DNA from: a virus
Reading direction: 5' to 3' (one strand)
Length of the DNA stretch: 50,356 bases
Virus record (IMG/VR): IMGVR_UViG_3300027861_000043
Span: 1 to 50,356 of that record
The notes under the pieces were generated by a model. The model made no database searches, was not told the DNA's origin, and saw nothing but the letters and a program-made list of their open reading frames with translations. Positions 1 through 6,795 of the stretch are shown piece by piece. A program made the position numbers and the translations under genes. The stretch's first letter is position 1; the number at the start of each line of letters is the position of its first letter.

Positions 1-6
1 TGGGGC

Positions 7-100
7 GTAGACTCGCGGTCTACACAAACTCAGCGTAGGGGGTACAAATCGTACCTCCCTTGACTAACGTGTGACTAGGGGGTACGATTCTTACCCCCTA
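7..100. promoter_or_regulatory. Three tandem hairpins at the left end, candidate packaging (cos/pac-type) site
   Basis: Three perfect or near-perfect inverted repeats lie in a row. The first is GTAGAC at 7-12 with GTCTAC at 18-23. The second is GGGGGTAC at 38-45 with its partner at 51-58 (one G-T pair). The third is TAGGGGGTA at 76-84 with TACCCCCTA at 92-100. The GGGGGTA core recurs in all but the first, and again at 50320-50326 near the right end. In lambda-type phages the terminase binds repeated sites just upstream of the terminase genes, and terS follows here at 324. The packaging role is inference. The third hairpin could instead act in the leader of the first operon. Confidence 0.4.
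60..88 (+). promoter_or_regulatory. Sigma70-type promoter for the late/packaging operon
   Basis: TTGACT (60-65) is followed after 17 bp by TACGAT (83-88), a reasonable -35/-10 pair, about 30 bp before the first ATG at 119. The -10 lies inside the 76-100 hairpin, so anything binding that palindrome would compete with RNA polymerase. Confidence 0.45.
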
Positions 101-118
101 CATTAAGAGTTATAGAAA

Positions 119-331
119 ATGCTAATTGCCGGTGGGGAGAATTTAGAAAAAATAAAAATTCTAATCTCCCTTGCACATATCAAAAGTAATGAAATGAATA
201 ATGCCCTCATTGGTTATTACTGCCTTGGTGTGCGAGTGAAAATCGATAAGAGCAATTTCAAAAGATACCGAAAAAAATTAGAATCGGTGAACGACAAGGT
301 TAATCAATTGAAGGAATTAGACAATGAATAA
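119..331 (+). CDS. PapB-family-like small DNA-binding regulator
   Basis: A 70-aa protein. Its middle (ISLAHIKSNEMNNALIGYY, then SNF-x-RYRKKLE) resembles the PapB/adhesin-biosynthesis regulator family, whose members carry an S-I/L-A-H-I-x-S core followed by a helix-turn-helix and act as oligomeric DNA binders. The ATG at 119 has only a weak ribosome-binding site. The gene overlaps terS by 8 nt, so the two are cotranscribed and probably translationally coupled. A role in timing packaging or late genes, or in modifying host adhesin/pilus expression, is inference. Assignment is from recognised residues only. Confidence 0.55.
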   Translation: MLIAGGENLEKIKILISLAHIKSNEMNNALIGYYCLGVRVKIDKSNFKRYRKKLESVNDKVNQLKELDNE

Positions 332-881
332 ACCGCCAATCCCACCAGTGCCATCCATACCGAAAAGAGGTGACGGACGAGGGAATAAACCAAGAGGTAA
401 AGGTAAGAAAGTTTCTCAAACTGAGCTGATGGCCTATCTTGGCGTTGCTGATAATTCAATTAAGAAATGGGTGAAACTCGGACTACCGCGACGAAAGGAA
501 AAGAACAGAGTTTATTACGACATCGGCGAAGTAATGAGATGGCGTATAGAGTGGGAAACCGAAGTCCTGAAAGATGAACTGGTTGAAGCTAGTAGAGGCA
601 ACAACGGTGACGCAATGACACCGCTACAAGCCAAACTAAGGAAAGAAGTAGCACAAGCATTAACGGCTGAATTAGACCTCGCAATCAAACGAGAGCAGGT
701 AGCCAACATTGATGACTTAATGGAAGAATTCAGCGAAGCATTAATTGAGGTCCGAGCAAAGTTGGTCAGCATGAGTTCAAGATTGGGCGGCATACTATCT
801 CATCAAGACGAAGAAGGTGTTGCTAAAATTTTAGATGGTGAAGTTTCCGATATGTTAGAGGCGTTGTCAGATTATGAATGA
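324..881 (+). CDS. terS: Terminase small subunit (Nu1-like)
   Basis: A 185-aa protein with an N-terminal proline/glycine/basic tail (residues 1-30). A winged-helix segment of the MerR/Nu1 type follows (about 31-75: SQTELMAYLGV, then KKWVKLGLPRR and YYDIGEVMRWR). The C-terminal half (about 100-185) is charged and helical, as expected for oligomerisation. In lambda-type phages this subunit recognises the packaging site and loads the large subunit. It overlaps the genes on both sides by 8 nt (ATG inside the upstream ORF; its own end overlaps terL). Position next to a GpA-type large subunit makes the call firm. Confidence 0.82.
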   Translation: MNKPPIPPVPSIPKRGDGRGNKPRGKGKKVSQTELMAYLGVADNSIKKWVKLGLPRRKEKNRVYYDIGEVMRWRIEWETEVLKDELVEASRGNNGDAMTPLQAKLRKEVAQALTAELDLAIKREQVANIDDLMEEFSEALIEVRAKLVSMSSRLGGILSHQDEEGVAKILDGEVSDMLEALSDYE

Positions 882-2850
882 AGTAAGTGTGCTTGACACA
901 TCAAAAGAAGCAAAGAAAAAAATAGGCGCTATGATACGAGACATCATGAAAAAATGTCTATCACCACCACCTAAGTTAAATTTAGTTGAGTGGTCTGACA
1001 CGTTCAGATATCTCCCTGATAACTCTGCTGAAGCCGGTCGATGGAAAACCGACAGAGTAGAAGCTGCTCGTCAACCAATGCTCTCAGTGAGCGACCCTGA
1101 AGCACAGGAAGTAACAGTCATGAGTTGCATCCAATTTATGAAAACTGAGTTGATGCTGAACACAGCTTTATTTTATATGCACCAAGAACCATCACCAATA
1201 ATGTATGTCGCTCCAAAGTTAGAAACTGCTGCTGCTTGGTCAAAAGAACGACTGGTTAAATCTGTTCATGCGACTCCGGTCATCTCAGATATTTTTTCTC
1301 ACAACCGGAGAGGTGAAGGTAATACTATCACTCAAAAACAATTTGCCGGTGGACAGATTTCAATTGTGTCTGCTCGAAACCCGACTGACCTCGCAATGAG
1401 AGCGTGTCGAATAATGTTGTTCGATGAGTGCGACAAGTACCCGATTAATGTTGGTGCAGGAGAAGCAGGAAGCGGTGGTGAAGGAGACCCGATTACAGTT
1501 GCTTGGGGTCGTGCTACCACCTATGGTAAACGCGCTAAAAAAATCACAGCTTGCAGTCCTACGGTGGATGGTAAAAGTCGAATACAGCAGGAATATAATA
1601 ACTCAAATATGAGCGTTTATATTCAGCCTTGCCCTCATTGTAATCATAAGAAAGTTTTAACGTGGGTGGACGTATTAATCCCTCGTGACGAAAAGAAAAA
1701 CTTCATTCATAAAGACGCTGCAATTTGCTGTTCTGAATGCGGTGTATTGTGGACCGAAAGTGACCGACATAAATCAATCAGAAATGGTTATTGGGAAGCA
1801 ACGAAACCGGAGGTAACTTGGCATCATGGATATAAGGTTTCTTCGTTAGCATCTCCGTTCACACCCATTGCTGTTTTAGCGAAAGAATTTTCTGACGCTC
1901 AGAATAATCCTGAGAAATTAAAAGCGTTTTATAATACCCGAATGGCTGAAGTTTGGAGGGAGGTTGGTGAACAACCAGATTGGGAAAGACTATATGAACG
2001 ACGAGAGAATTTTGACCCGAAAGTTATACCGGATGGTGGGCTATTAATTACGTGCGGAATTGATGTTCAGAAAGACTTCATGTATTACGAAATTATGGCA
2101 TGGGGAAGGAAGAAGGAAAATTGGTCATTAGCGATTGGGACCATCGACGGAAATATTGAGGAAGAAGAAACCAAAGAACGATTGGCAGAATTCCTTGATA
2201 AATTATTAGTTAATACCAACGGTGTTAATGTGCCAATTATGAAGACTTGCATTGACTCCGGTTATAACACGAATGAGGTGTACAGTTTTTGTAGACAGTA
2301 TGGTTCTGCGACTGTTGTACCGGTAAAAGGTGAGGATAATTTAATGACACCTATCGGTACACCAACACTGGTTGATGTTACCGTATCAGGTAAGCGATTA
2401 TCGCGTGGAATGCAGCTATGGAAAGTTGGTTCTAGCGTGATTAAAGAGCAGATTTATCGATGGTTAAATGCTAAGAAACCAACCGACGAAGACCTGAAAA
2501 ATGGACGCACTTACCCCACTGGATATTGCCATTATCCACAATGGGATGAGGAATATTTCAAGCAATTAACAGCAGAAGTTTATACAAAAAAGACAGATAA
2601 TCGTGGATTTTTTAAATTTATTTGGGAAAAACTTAGAAAAGATAACCATTTTCTTGATTGTAGGGTGTACAACAGAGCTGCAAGTGCTATGCTTCAGATT
2701 GACCGGATGACTGAGGCAAATTGGGTTGAGTTGGAGGAAACTTATTCAGCTAACACTACCACTCCTGAGAAAGAAACAGTGAGAGAAGTCAGACCTGCCG
2801 GTAGGCAGAATATCCGTAAGAAAAGAACCTCAAATTGGATTAAACGATAA
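874..2850 (+). CDS. terL: Terminase large subunit (GpA family)
   Basis: A 658-aa packaging ATPase/nuclease of the lambda GpA type. The N-terminal AEAGRWKTDR segment (52-61) is the family's conserved stretch before the ATPase core. The P-loop position reads CIQFMKTE (85-92), with Met where the family usually has Gly. Walker B is IMLFDECDKYP. A Cys pair CPHC plus CCSEC gives a Zn knuckle in the middle. The C-terminal nuclease carries GIDVQ, CIDSGYNTNEVY and NHFLDCRVYN, matching its acidic metal ligands. It overlaps terS by 8 nt and its stop shares a base with the next ATG (TAATG). Thirty-nine nt of this gene (1025-1063) are duplicated in the gene at 38339. Confidence 0.95.
   Translation: MNEVSVLDTSKEAKKKIGAMIRDIMKKCLSPPPKLNLVEWSDTFRYLPDNSAEAGRWKTDRVEAARQPMLSVSDPEAQEVTVMSCIQFMKTELMLNTALFYMHQEPSPIMYVAPKLETAAAWSKERLVKSVHATPVISDIFSHNRRGEGNTITQKQFAGGQISIVSARNPTDLAMRACRIMLFDECDKYPINVGAGEAGSGGEGDPITVAWGRATTYGKRAKKITACSPTVDGKSRIQQEYNNSNMSVYIQPCPHCNHKKVLTWVDVLIPRDEKKNFIHKDAAICCSECGVLWTESDRHKSIRNGYWEATKPEVTWHHGYKVSSLASPFTPIAVLAKEFSDAQNNPEKLKAFYNTRMAEVWREVGEQPDWERLYERRENFDPKVIPDGGLLITCGIDVQKDFMYYEIMAWGRKKENWSLAIGTIDGNIEEEETKERLAEFLDKLLVNTNGVNVPIMKTCIDSGYNTNEVYSFCRQYGSATVVPVKGEDNLMTPIGTPTLVDVTVSGKRLSRGMQLWKVGSSVIKEQIYRWLNAKKPTDEDLKNGRTYPTGYCHYPQWDEEYFKQLTAEVYTKKTDNRGFFKFIWEKLRKDNHFLDCRVYNRAASAMLQIDRMTEANWVELEETYSANTTTPEKETVREVRPAGRQNIRKKRTSNWIKR
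1025..1063 (+). repeat. 39-nt exact repeat, copy 1 (inside terL)
   Basis: These 39 nt are identical to 38406-38444 and, allowing one mismatch, the match extends to 44 nt (1025-1068). Both copies are read in the same frame and encode AEAGRWKTDRVE. In terL this is the family-conserved segment before the ATPase core, so this copy is the likely source. Confidence 0.97.
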
Positions 2851-3044
2851 TGGCAACCAGACTAGAACTTGAAGAACTTAAATCAGCCTATGCTCGCGGT
2901 GTTTTGAAAGTACGTGAAGGCGATACATGGGTTGAATACAATTCAATGAAGGATATAAGAACTGCAATTTCCGACATTGAAAAAGAGCTATCTAATTCAG
3001 TGCCGAAAGGTAGTCGATTTGTTACCACCTCTAAAGGATATTAA
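2850..3044 (+). CDS. gpW-like head-tail joining protein
   Basis: A 64-aa protein with the gpW pattern: N-terminal MATRLELEELKSAYARGVLKV helix, a strand containing VREGDTWVEY, then a second helix (MKDIRTAISDIEKEL). In lambda gpW plugs the portal and forms the platform for tail attachment. Its position between large terminase and portal is the lambda/Mu arrangement. It starts in a TAATG overlap with terL and is followed after 2 nt by the portal gene. Confidence 0.8.
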   Translation: MATRLELEELKSAYARGVLKVREGDTWVEYNSMKDIRTAISDIEKELSNSVPKGSRFVTTSKGY

Positions 3045-3046
3045 TC

Positions 3047-4546
3047 ATGAAAAATCCATTAGATGCTGTCATTAATTTCTTCTCCCCGCAAGCCGGTTTG
3101 ATTCGAGCTAAATCAAGAATGCAATTAGAAAATGCAGAGAGAAGCTATGACATCGCAAGTAAGAGCCGAAGAAACTCAGGTTGGTTTAGACCGGAAACTT
3201 CAGGCGCACAGGAGGCTTCCACAGCGTTCCGATTAGCAGCCAACACAGGACACGAATTAGTTAGAAATAATCCACTAGCCAAGCGAGCAAGAAACGTATG
3301 GGCGAGTAATGTTGTGGGTGGCGGTATTCAGTTGGAAGCAACTGGAATTTCTGATGCTAAATCGAAAAAGTTTAATGAAGCATGGGATGAATGGGCTGAA
3401 TCAACGGACATCGATTTTGAAGGTCATCATACGCTTTATGGGCTTCAGGATTTGTGGATGAAGACGGTTGTTGAAACCGGTGGTGTTTTCATTAGAAATC
3501 ACGTTAATAAAAGTAAGAAATTCCCGCTTCAATTACAGACCATTGAGCAGACATTTTTAGACAACTCTAAGAATGGAATAACAGAGAACGGAACACTGAT
3601 TGACGGTATCGAATATGATGCTCAAGGGCAGGTTCGAGGTTACTGGTTAAAATCCGAAGAAACTCACACGAAATTAGGTAAACCACCTAAGTCTAAATTC
3701 CACAAATCTTCTAAGATGATTCACATTTTTAGAAAAGACCGAGCAGGACAGCATTTAGGTATTACTTGGTTTCATGCAGTCGCTACTACGCTAAGAAATT
3801 ATAATACTTATCAAGATGCAAAATTGATGCAACAACAGATTGCGGCGTGTTTCGCATTGATTGTTGAAGAAGCTGAAACAGGGATGGGAGCGAATACCAC
3901 ATCAAGTGATTTACCCGACGAGATTCAACCGGCGATGGTTGAATATGTTAAGGCCGGTCAGAAAGTAACAACGGTAACTCCCCCTAAAGCTGACAACAGT
4001 AATAATTTTGATATCGCTATTAAAAGGGATATCGCTTCAGGATTAGATTTGACTTACGAGCAGTTGACAGGTGATTACTCGCTTGTCAATTTTGCATCAG
4101 GTCGAATGGGTAAATCAGAATTCTTCAACCAGTTAGATAATGTTCAGAAGAATTTAATGAAACCGGCGCTCGATAAGATTTTCCGATGGTTCTTAGATTT
4201 ATATGGAATCGGTAATGGAGTCAATGGCACATTCAAAGCTGACTGGACATTCCCACCAAGAGCTGCGGTAAATCCCCAAGAAGAATTCGATGTACTGATG
4301 AGCAAAGTTCGTCACGGAATGATGTCACCTACTAAGGCGGCTAAGATTCTCGGTGAGCGATTACCTCATATTATTGAGCAATGGAAAAAGGATAAGAAAT
4401 TATTCGGTGAGCTTCCATTCGACATTGACCCTTCTAAATTTGCTTCGACAGGAAATCAATTAGATGATAATGATGCAGCGAGTGGAAATAAAAAAGAAGA
4501 TTCTAAGAAAGAAGAAACCAAACCTAAAAAGAAAGAGGAAGAATAA
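3047..4546 (+). CDS. Portal protein (lambda gpB family)
   Basis: A 499-aa protein. NTGHELVRNNPLAKRARNVWASNVVGGG near residue 65-95 and the later SLVNFASGRMGKSEF and QEEFDVLMSKVRHGMMSPTKAAKILGER segments are typical of lambda-type portal proteins. Portals form the dodecameric ring at the unique capsid vertex through which DNA is packaged. The last 40 residues are a highly charged Lys/Glu tail. It is followed directly (1 nt) by the M23 peptidase gene, not by a protease or scaffold as in most related phages; the protease/capsid gene is 11 kb away at 15418. Confidence 0.92.
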   Translation: MKNPLDAVINFFSPQAGLIRAKSRMQLENAERSYDIASKSRRNSGWFRPETSGAQEASTAFRLAANTGHELVRNNPLAKRARNVWASNVVGGGIQLEATGISDAKSKKFNEAWDEWAESTDIDFEGHHTLYGLQDLWMKTVVETGGVFIRNHVNKSKKFPLQLQTIEQTFLDNSKNGITENGTLIDGIEYDAQGQVRGYWLKSEETHTKLGKPPKSKFHKSSKMIHIFRKDRAGQHLGITWFHAVATTLRNYNTYQDAKLMQQQIAACFALIVEEAETGMGANTTSSDLPDEIQPAMVEYVKAGQKVTTVTPPKADNSNNFDIAIKRDIASGLDLTYEQLTGDYSLVNFASGRMGKSEFFNQLDNVQKNLMKPALDKIFRWFLDLYGIGNGVNGTFKADWTFPPRAAVNPQEEFDVLMSKVRHGMMSPTKAAKILGERLPHIIEQWKKDKKLFGELPFDIDPSKFASTGNQLDDNDAASGNKKEDSKKEETKPKKKEEE

Positions 4547-4547
4547 T

Positions 4548-4976
4548 ATGAGTCGTGCGAAGTATGAGATACGAGGAACAGACAAGCATGGTTCAGGAGC
4601 CTATGGTGCATCAAGAGGTTCGAGAACACATAAAGGTGTAGATTTAATCACACTCAAAGACGAAATGATAGGTTCGTTCTGTTGTGGGGTAGTTACAAAA
4701 ATAGGCTATCCATATAATCCGATTAAACACCCTAATAAGGGTCATTTCCGATATGTTCAGGTGACAGATGTAGATGGGATAGCTGTACGTTCTTTTTATC
4801 TGAATCCACTAGTGGAAGTTGGTGATTTAGTGGAAGTTGGGAGTATAATAGGTCAAAGTCAAGATTTACTTGAAGTTTACGAAGGGATGACGCAACATAT
4901 TCATGTTGAAATAAAAAAGCAGGGTGAGTTTTTAAACCCTGTTGAATATTTGAGAAATAAACAATTTATCAATTAA
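4548..4976 (+). CDS. M23-type metallopeptidase, probable endolysin
   Basis: A 142-aa protein starting at the ATG one base after the portal stop; an in-frame ATG at 4464 inside the portal gene is less likely. It carries the LytM/M23 zinc ligands: HxxxD at H28-D32 (THKGVDL) and HxH at H117-H119 (QHIHVE), with the VVTKIGYPY strand between. M23 enzymes cut peptidoglycan cross-bridges. There is no signal peptide, so export would depend on a holin. It opens a run of small membrane and spanin genes, which supports a lysis role. A virion-bound wall-degrading enzyme is the alternative. Confidence 0.8.
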   Translation: MSRAKYEIRGTDKHGSGAYGASRGSRTHKGVDLITLKDEMIGSFCCGVVTKIGYPYNPIKHPNKGHFRYVQVTDVDGIAVRSFYLNPLVEVGDLVEVGSIIGQSQDLLEVYEGMTQHIHVEIKKQGEFLNPVEYLRNKQFIN

Positions 4977-4992
4977 CCGTTAGGAGAATATA

Positions 4993-5094
4993 ATGTTTCA
5001 TAAAATTGCAGGTGGAAACGGTAAGACTAAACCACCTAAAAAAACCGATTCAGCTAAAAACGTGAAGAAAACTAAAAAAACTTCACGAAAATAA
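4993..5094 (+). CDS. 33-aa Lys/Arg-rich microprotein
   Basis: A short ORF with a strong ribosome-binding site (AGGAG, 4982-4986) about 6 nt before its ATG. After MFHKIAGGNG it is almost entirely Lys, Pro, Thr and Ser. It lies between the M23 peptidase and the first membrane protein of the lysis block. Its basic, disordered composition would allow nucleic-acid or membrane-surface binding, but no function can be named. Confidence 0.55.
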   Translation: MFHKIAGGNGKTKPPKKTDSAKNVKKTKKTSRK

Positions 5095-5103
5095 TCTCAA
5101 GTT

Positions 5104-5562
5104 ATGATTACAGCAATACTTATAACTTTAATTGGGGTATTATGTTTCACTAGAAGTAGTGAGAACAAGTATTCAATCATGGTTTTTGCCTCACTATGTT
5201 GGGTTTTTCAAGTCATTGGAAAATACATACCTGCTGAACATGGGGCATTTTATTATTTAGGTGCTGGAATAACAGATGTTTTAATAATTAAACTCTTGTG
5301 TAAAGTAAGGAAAGTAACACAATTAATTATAGACATACAAACAATATCCTTAATGTTCGTTTTTATCAATCTAATCGGATGGGTAATTTTTGAAGAAGGA
5401 TATAAATCAACACTTTATGATGCGGCCTGTAGTTCGCTATTTATAGTAACGATATTTGTTATATTAGATAAGGGAAGGAAAAATGAATTGGGAATCACTT
5501 CAGATGATTGCGGTGGGAATTTCTTTCGTCGCAGCAATCATTCAGGCAATTTTGGGCTGTAG
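5104..5562 (+). CDS. Multi-spanning membrane protein of the lysis block
   Basis: A 152-aa protein with about five hydrophobic segments (roughly residues 3-16, 23-39, 48-64, 80-96 and 106-122), an Arg/Lys-rich loop in the middle and a polar C-terminus. The ribosome-binding site is weak. Its 3' end overlaps the next gene (5483) in another frame. Position suggests an accessory holin, pinholin-like protein or lysis regulator, but it matches no family I recognise. Confidence 0.6.
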   Translation: MITAILITLIGVLCFTRSSENKYSIMVFASLCWVFQVIGKYIPAEHGAFYYLGAGITDVLIIKLLCKVRKVTQLIIDIQTISLMFVFINLIGWVIFEEGYKSTLYDAACSSLFIVTIFVILDKGRKNELGITSDDCGGNFFRRSNHSGNFGL

Positions 5563-5659
5563 AAAAAACAAAATTAGGAGAGAATACGATGAACTCATTG
5601 AAGCAAGTCGCAACAAACCTATTGCAAGAACCGAAAATAGCAGCAGCGGCGGCGACTAG
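5483..5659 (+). CDS. 58-aa single-TM protein, overlapping frame
   Basis: The ATG at 5483 is preceded by a good ribosome-binding site (AAGGGAAGGAAA). The product has a short polar start, one membrane segment (about residues 7-25, ending ILGC) and a charged tail rich in Arg, Lys, Glu and Ser. It overlaps the end of the 5104 gene and the first 71 nt of the 5589 gene in different frames, an arrangement common in phage lysis cassettes. It may be a holin partner or antiholin; this is inference. Confidence 0.55.
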   Translation: MNWESLQMIAVGISFVAAIIQAILGCRKNKIRREYDELIEASRNKPIARTENSSSGGD

Positions 5660-5852
5660 TGTCGCAACAGCAGGTACAGGAGTTGCAACAGAATTAGCAT
5701 GGATTCCAGCAAATATAGGATGGGTGGCAAGCTTAATTGGAGCTATTGCAACAATAATTATTGTGACTCTATCAATTAAGAAGCACAGGTTAGAATATCG
5801 ATTGCTTAAAAATCGTTTAAAAATGCAAGAAAAACAACTTTTAGATGAGTAA
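5589..5852 (+). CDS. Holin-like two-TM protein
   Basis: An 87-aa protein starting at 5589 behind TTAGGAGAGAA, a strong ribosome-binding site; an upstream in-frame ATG at 5508 lacks one. Residues about 18-40 are Ala/Thr-rich and weakly hydrophobic. Residues 44-63 (IGWVASLIGAIATIIIVTLS) are a clear membrane helix. The last 23 residues are basic and coiled-coil-like. Size, topology and a charged C-terminal tail fit a class II-type holin. It ends within the start of the next small membrane protein. Confidence 0.65.
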   Translation: MNSLKQVATNLLQEPKIAAAAATSVATAGTGVATELAWIPANIGWVASLIGAIATIIIVTLSIKKHRLEYRLLKNRLKMQEKQLLDE

Positions 5853-6090
5853 TATGAAAACTTCAATGCATATTAAATTTAAACAATATAGAGTGATATA
5901 TGTTGTTGTTACAGTGTTTTTCCTTTGGTTAGGGTATGATGCTTGGGAGTGGTTTAAAACTAATTCTGGTGGATTATCTCAGGCAGCCGCCGCAGGATTC
6001 ATATCGATTTACTTAGCAGTAATTGGCGCACTGAAATACATTCTTGAAAACCTACGTCAAGACAGTGAACATGATAAGGAAGACTTGTGA
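5845..6090 (+). CDS. Small two-TM protein, second holin candidate
   Basis: An 81-aa protein (78 aa if the ATG at 5854 is used). Two hydrophobic segments, about residues 17-34 (VIYVVVTVFFLWLGYDAW) and 47-66 (AAGFISIYLAVIGALKYIL), are followed by an acidic tail ending HDKEDL. It overlaps its neighbours at both ends by 4-8 nt, so the lysis genes are translationally coupled. Its topology fits a holin or a holin/antiholin partner to the preceding protein. Confidence 0.6.
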   Translation: MSNMKTSMHIKFKQYRVIYVVVTVFFLWLGYDAWEWFKTNSGGLSQAAAAGFISIYLAVIGALKYILENLRQDSEHDKEDL

Positions 6091-6569
6091 TAAGTACTAT
6101 TTTAGAATTTCTAGGGTTGGTTAAAAAGCTTTTTACCGGAGATTATGCCAAATATGGTGTTTATGCAGTTTTTATAATGTCCCTTTTAATAGGGGTGTGG
6201 TGGGTAACAGATAAATATGGCGATATGAAAGCTTTAGCAGTAGAACAAAAGGCACTTATCAATGTGCTGACAACTTCTAATGTTGAAGCGCAATTAGCAT
6301 TATCGAAAGTCATCGAAGAAAGAGATAGTCAGCGTAAATCGTATGATACCGCTCTGGCTAATCGTTCAGTTTTAGAATCAAGACTTGCATCTACAGTGAA
6401 GGAGAAAGACGATGCCCTTAAAGTATTTGAAAAAGAGTGTGGGCGCATCGAACGGCTCATGCAAAAGAAAGCGAGTCTTATTGTTCGCTATGCTAATCGT
6501 GCTACTAACAGGTTGCATGACGACTTCAGAGAAGCCACGCGAAGTGATTCGGACAGTGACAGTAACTGA
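6087..6569 (+). CDS. Inner-membrane spanin subunit (Rz-like)
   Basis: A 160-aa protein with one N-terminal membrane helix (about 22-41, ending IGVWWV) followed by a long periplasmic coiled coil (about 45-130, rich in Glu, Lys, Leu, Ala). This is the i-spanin plan. The ORF of the outer-membrane partner lies within and beyond its 3' end in another frame (6412-6795), the classical Rz/Rz1 embedded arrangement. Spanins fuse inner and outer membranes in the last step of lysis of Gram-negative cells. Confidence 0.85.
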   Translation: MISTILEFLGLVKKLFTGDYAKYGVYAVFIMSLLIGVWWVTDKYGDMKALAVEQKALINVLTTSNVEAQLALSKVIEERDSQRKSYDTALANRSVLESRLASTVKEKDDALKVFEKECGRIERLMQKKASLIVRYANRATNRLHDDFREATRSDSDSDSN

Positions 6570-6795
6570 GAAGCAAGTCATTGTATGTCCTGATGCTCCT
6601 GAGTTAGTTTCTCCTGTATGGAAAGAAGTCATATTGGTGGTTGCTACTGCTGAAGATGGAATCAAGATATTCGGGCTTACTGAATCTCAATACAGAAATT
6701 TATCCATTAATACGCAGAATTCTTTAAAATCCATCAAAGATAGAAATGCAGTAATTGCATATTACCGTCAATGTATGGCTGACCATAACAAATGA
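6412..6795 (+). CDS. Outer-membrane lipoprotein spanin subunit (Rz1-like)
   Basis: A 127-aa precursor with a basic start (CKRKR), hydrophobic core and lipobox LLTGC; Cys35 is the predicted lipidated residue. A strong ribosome-binding site (AAGGAGAAAGACG) sits inside the i-spanin gene, which it overlaps by 158 nt in another frame. The mature part (about 92 aa) is long for an Rz1-type protein and carries two more Cys. The lipoprotein signal is the main evidence that the host has an outer membrane. Confidence 0.85.
   Translation: MPLKYLKKSVGASNGSCKRKRVLLFAMLIVLLTGCMTTSEKPREVIRTVTVTEKQVIVCPDAPELVSPVWKEVILVVATAEDGIKIFGLTESQYRNLSINTQNSLKSIKDRNAVIAYYRQCMADHNK

Noticed and set aside
515-793. Antisense ORF over terS and similar antisense ORFs over late genes (for example 5495-5866, 19468-19776, 38557-38853)
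   Set aside because: They lie opposite well-supported genes, lack ribosome-binding sites and have repetitive or unnatural composition typical of shadow frames.
4464-4547. Longer start for the M23 peptidase inside the portal gene
   Set aside because: It would add a Lys/Arg run read from the portal tail in another frame; the ATG at 4548 is one base after the portal stop and fits the family start.
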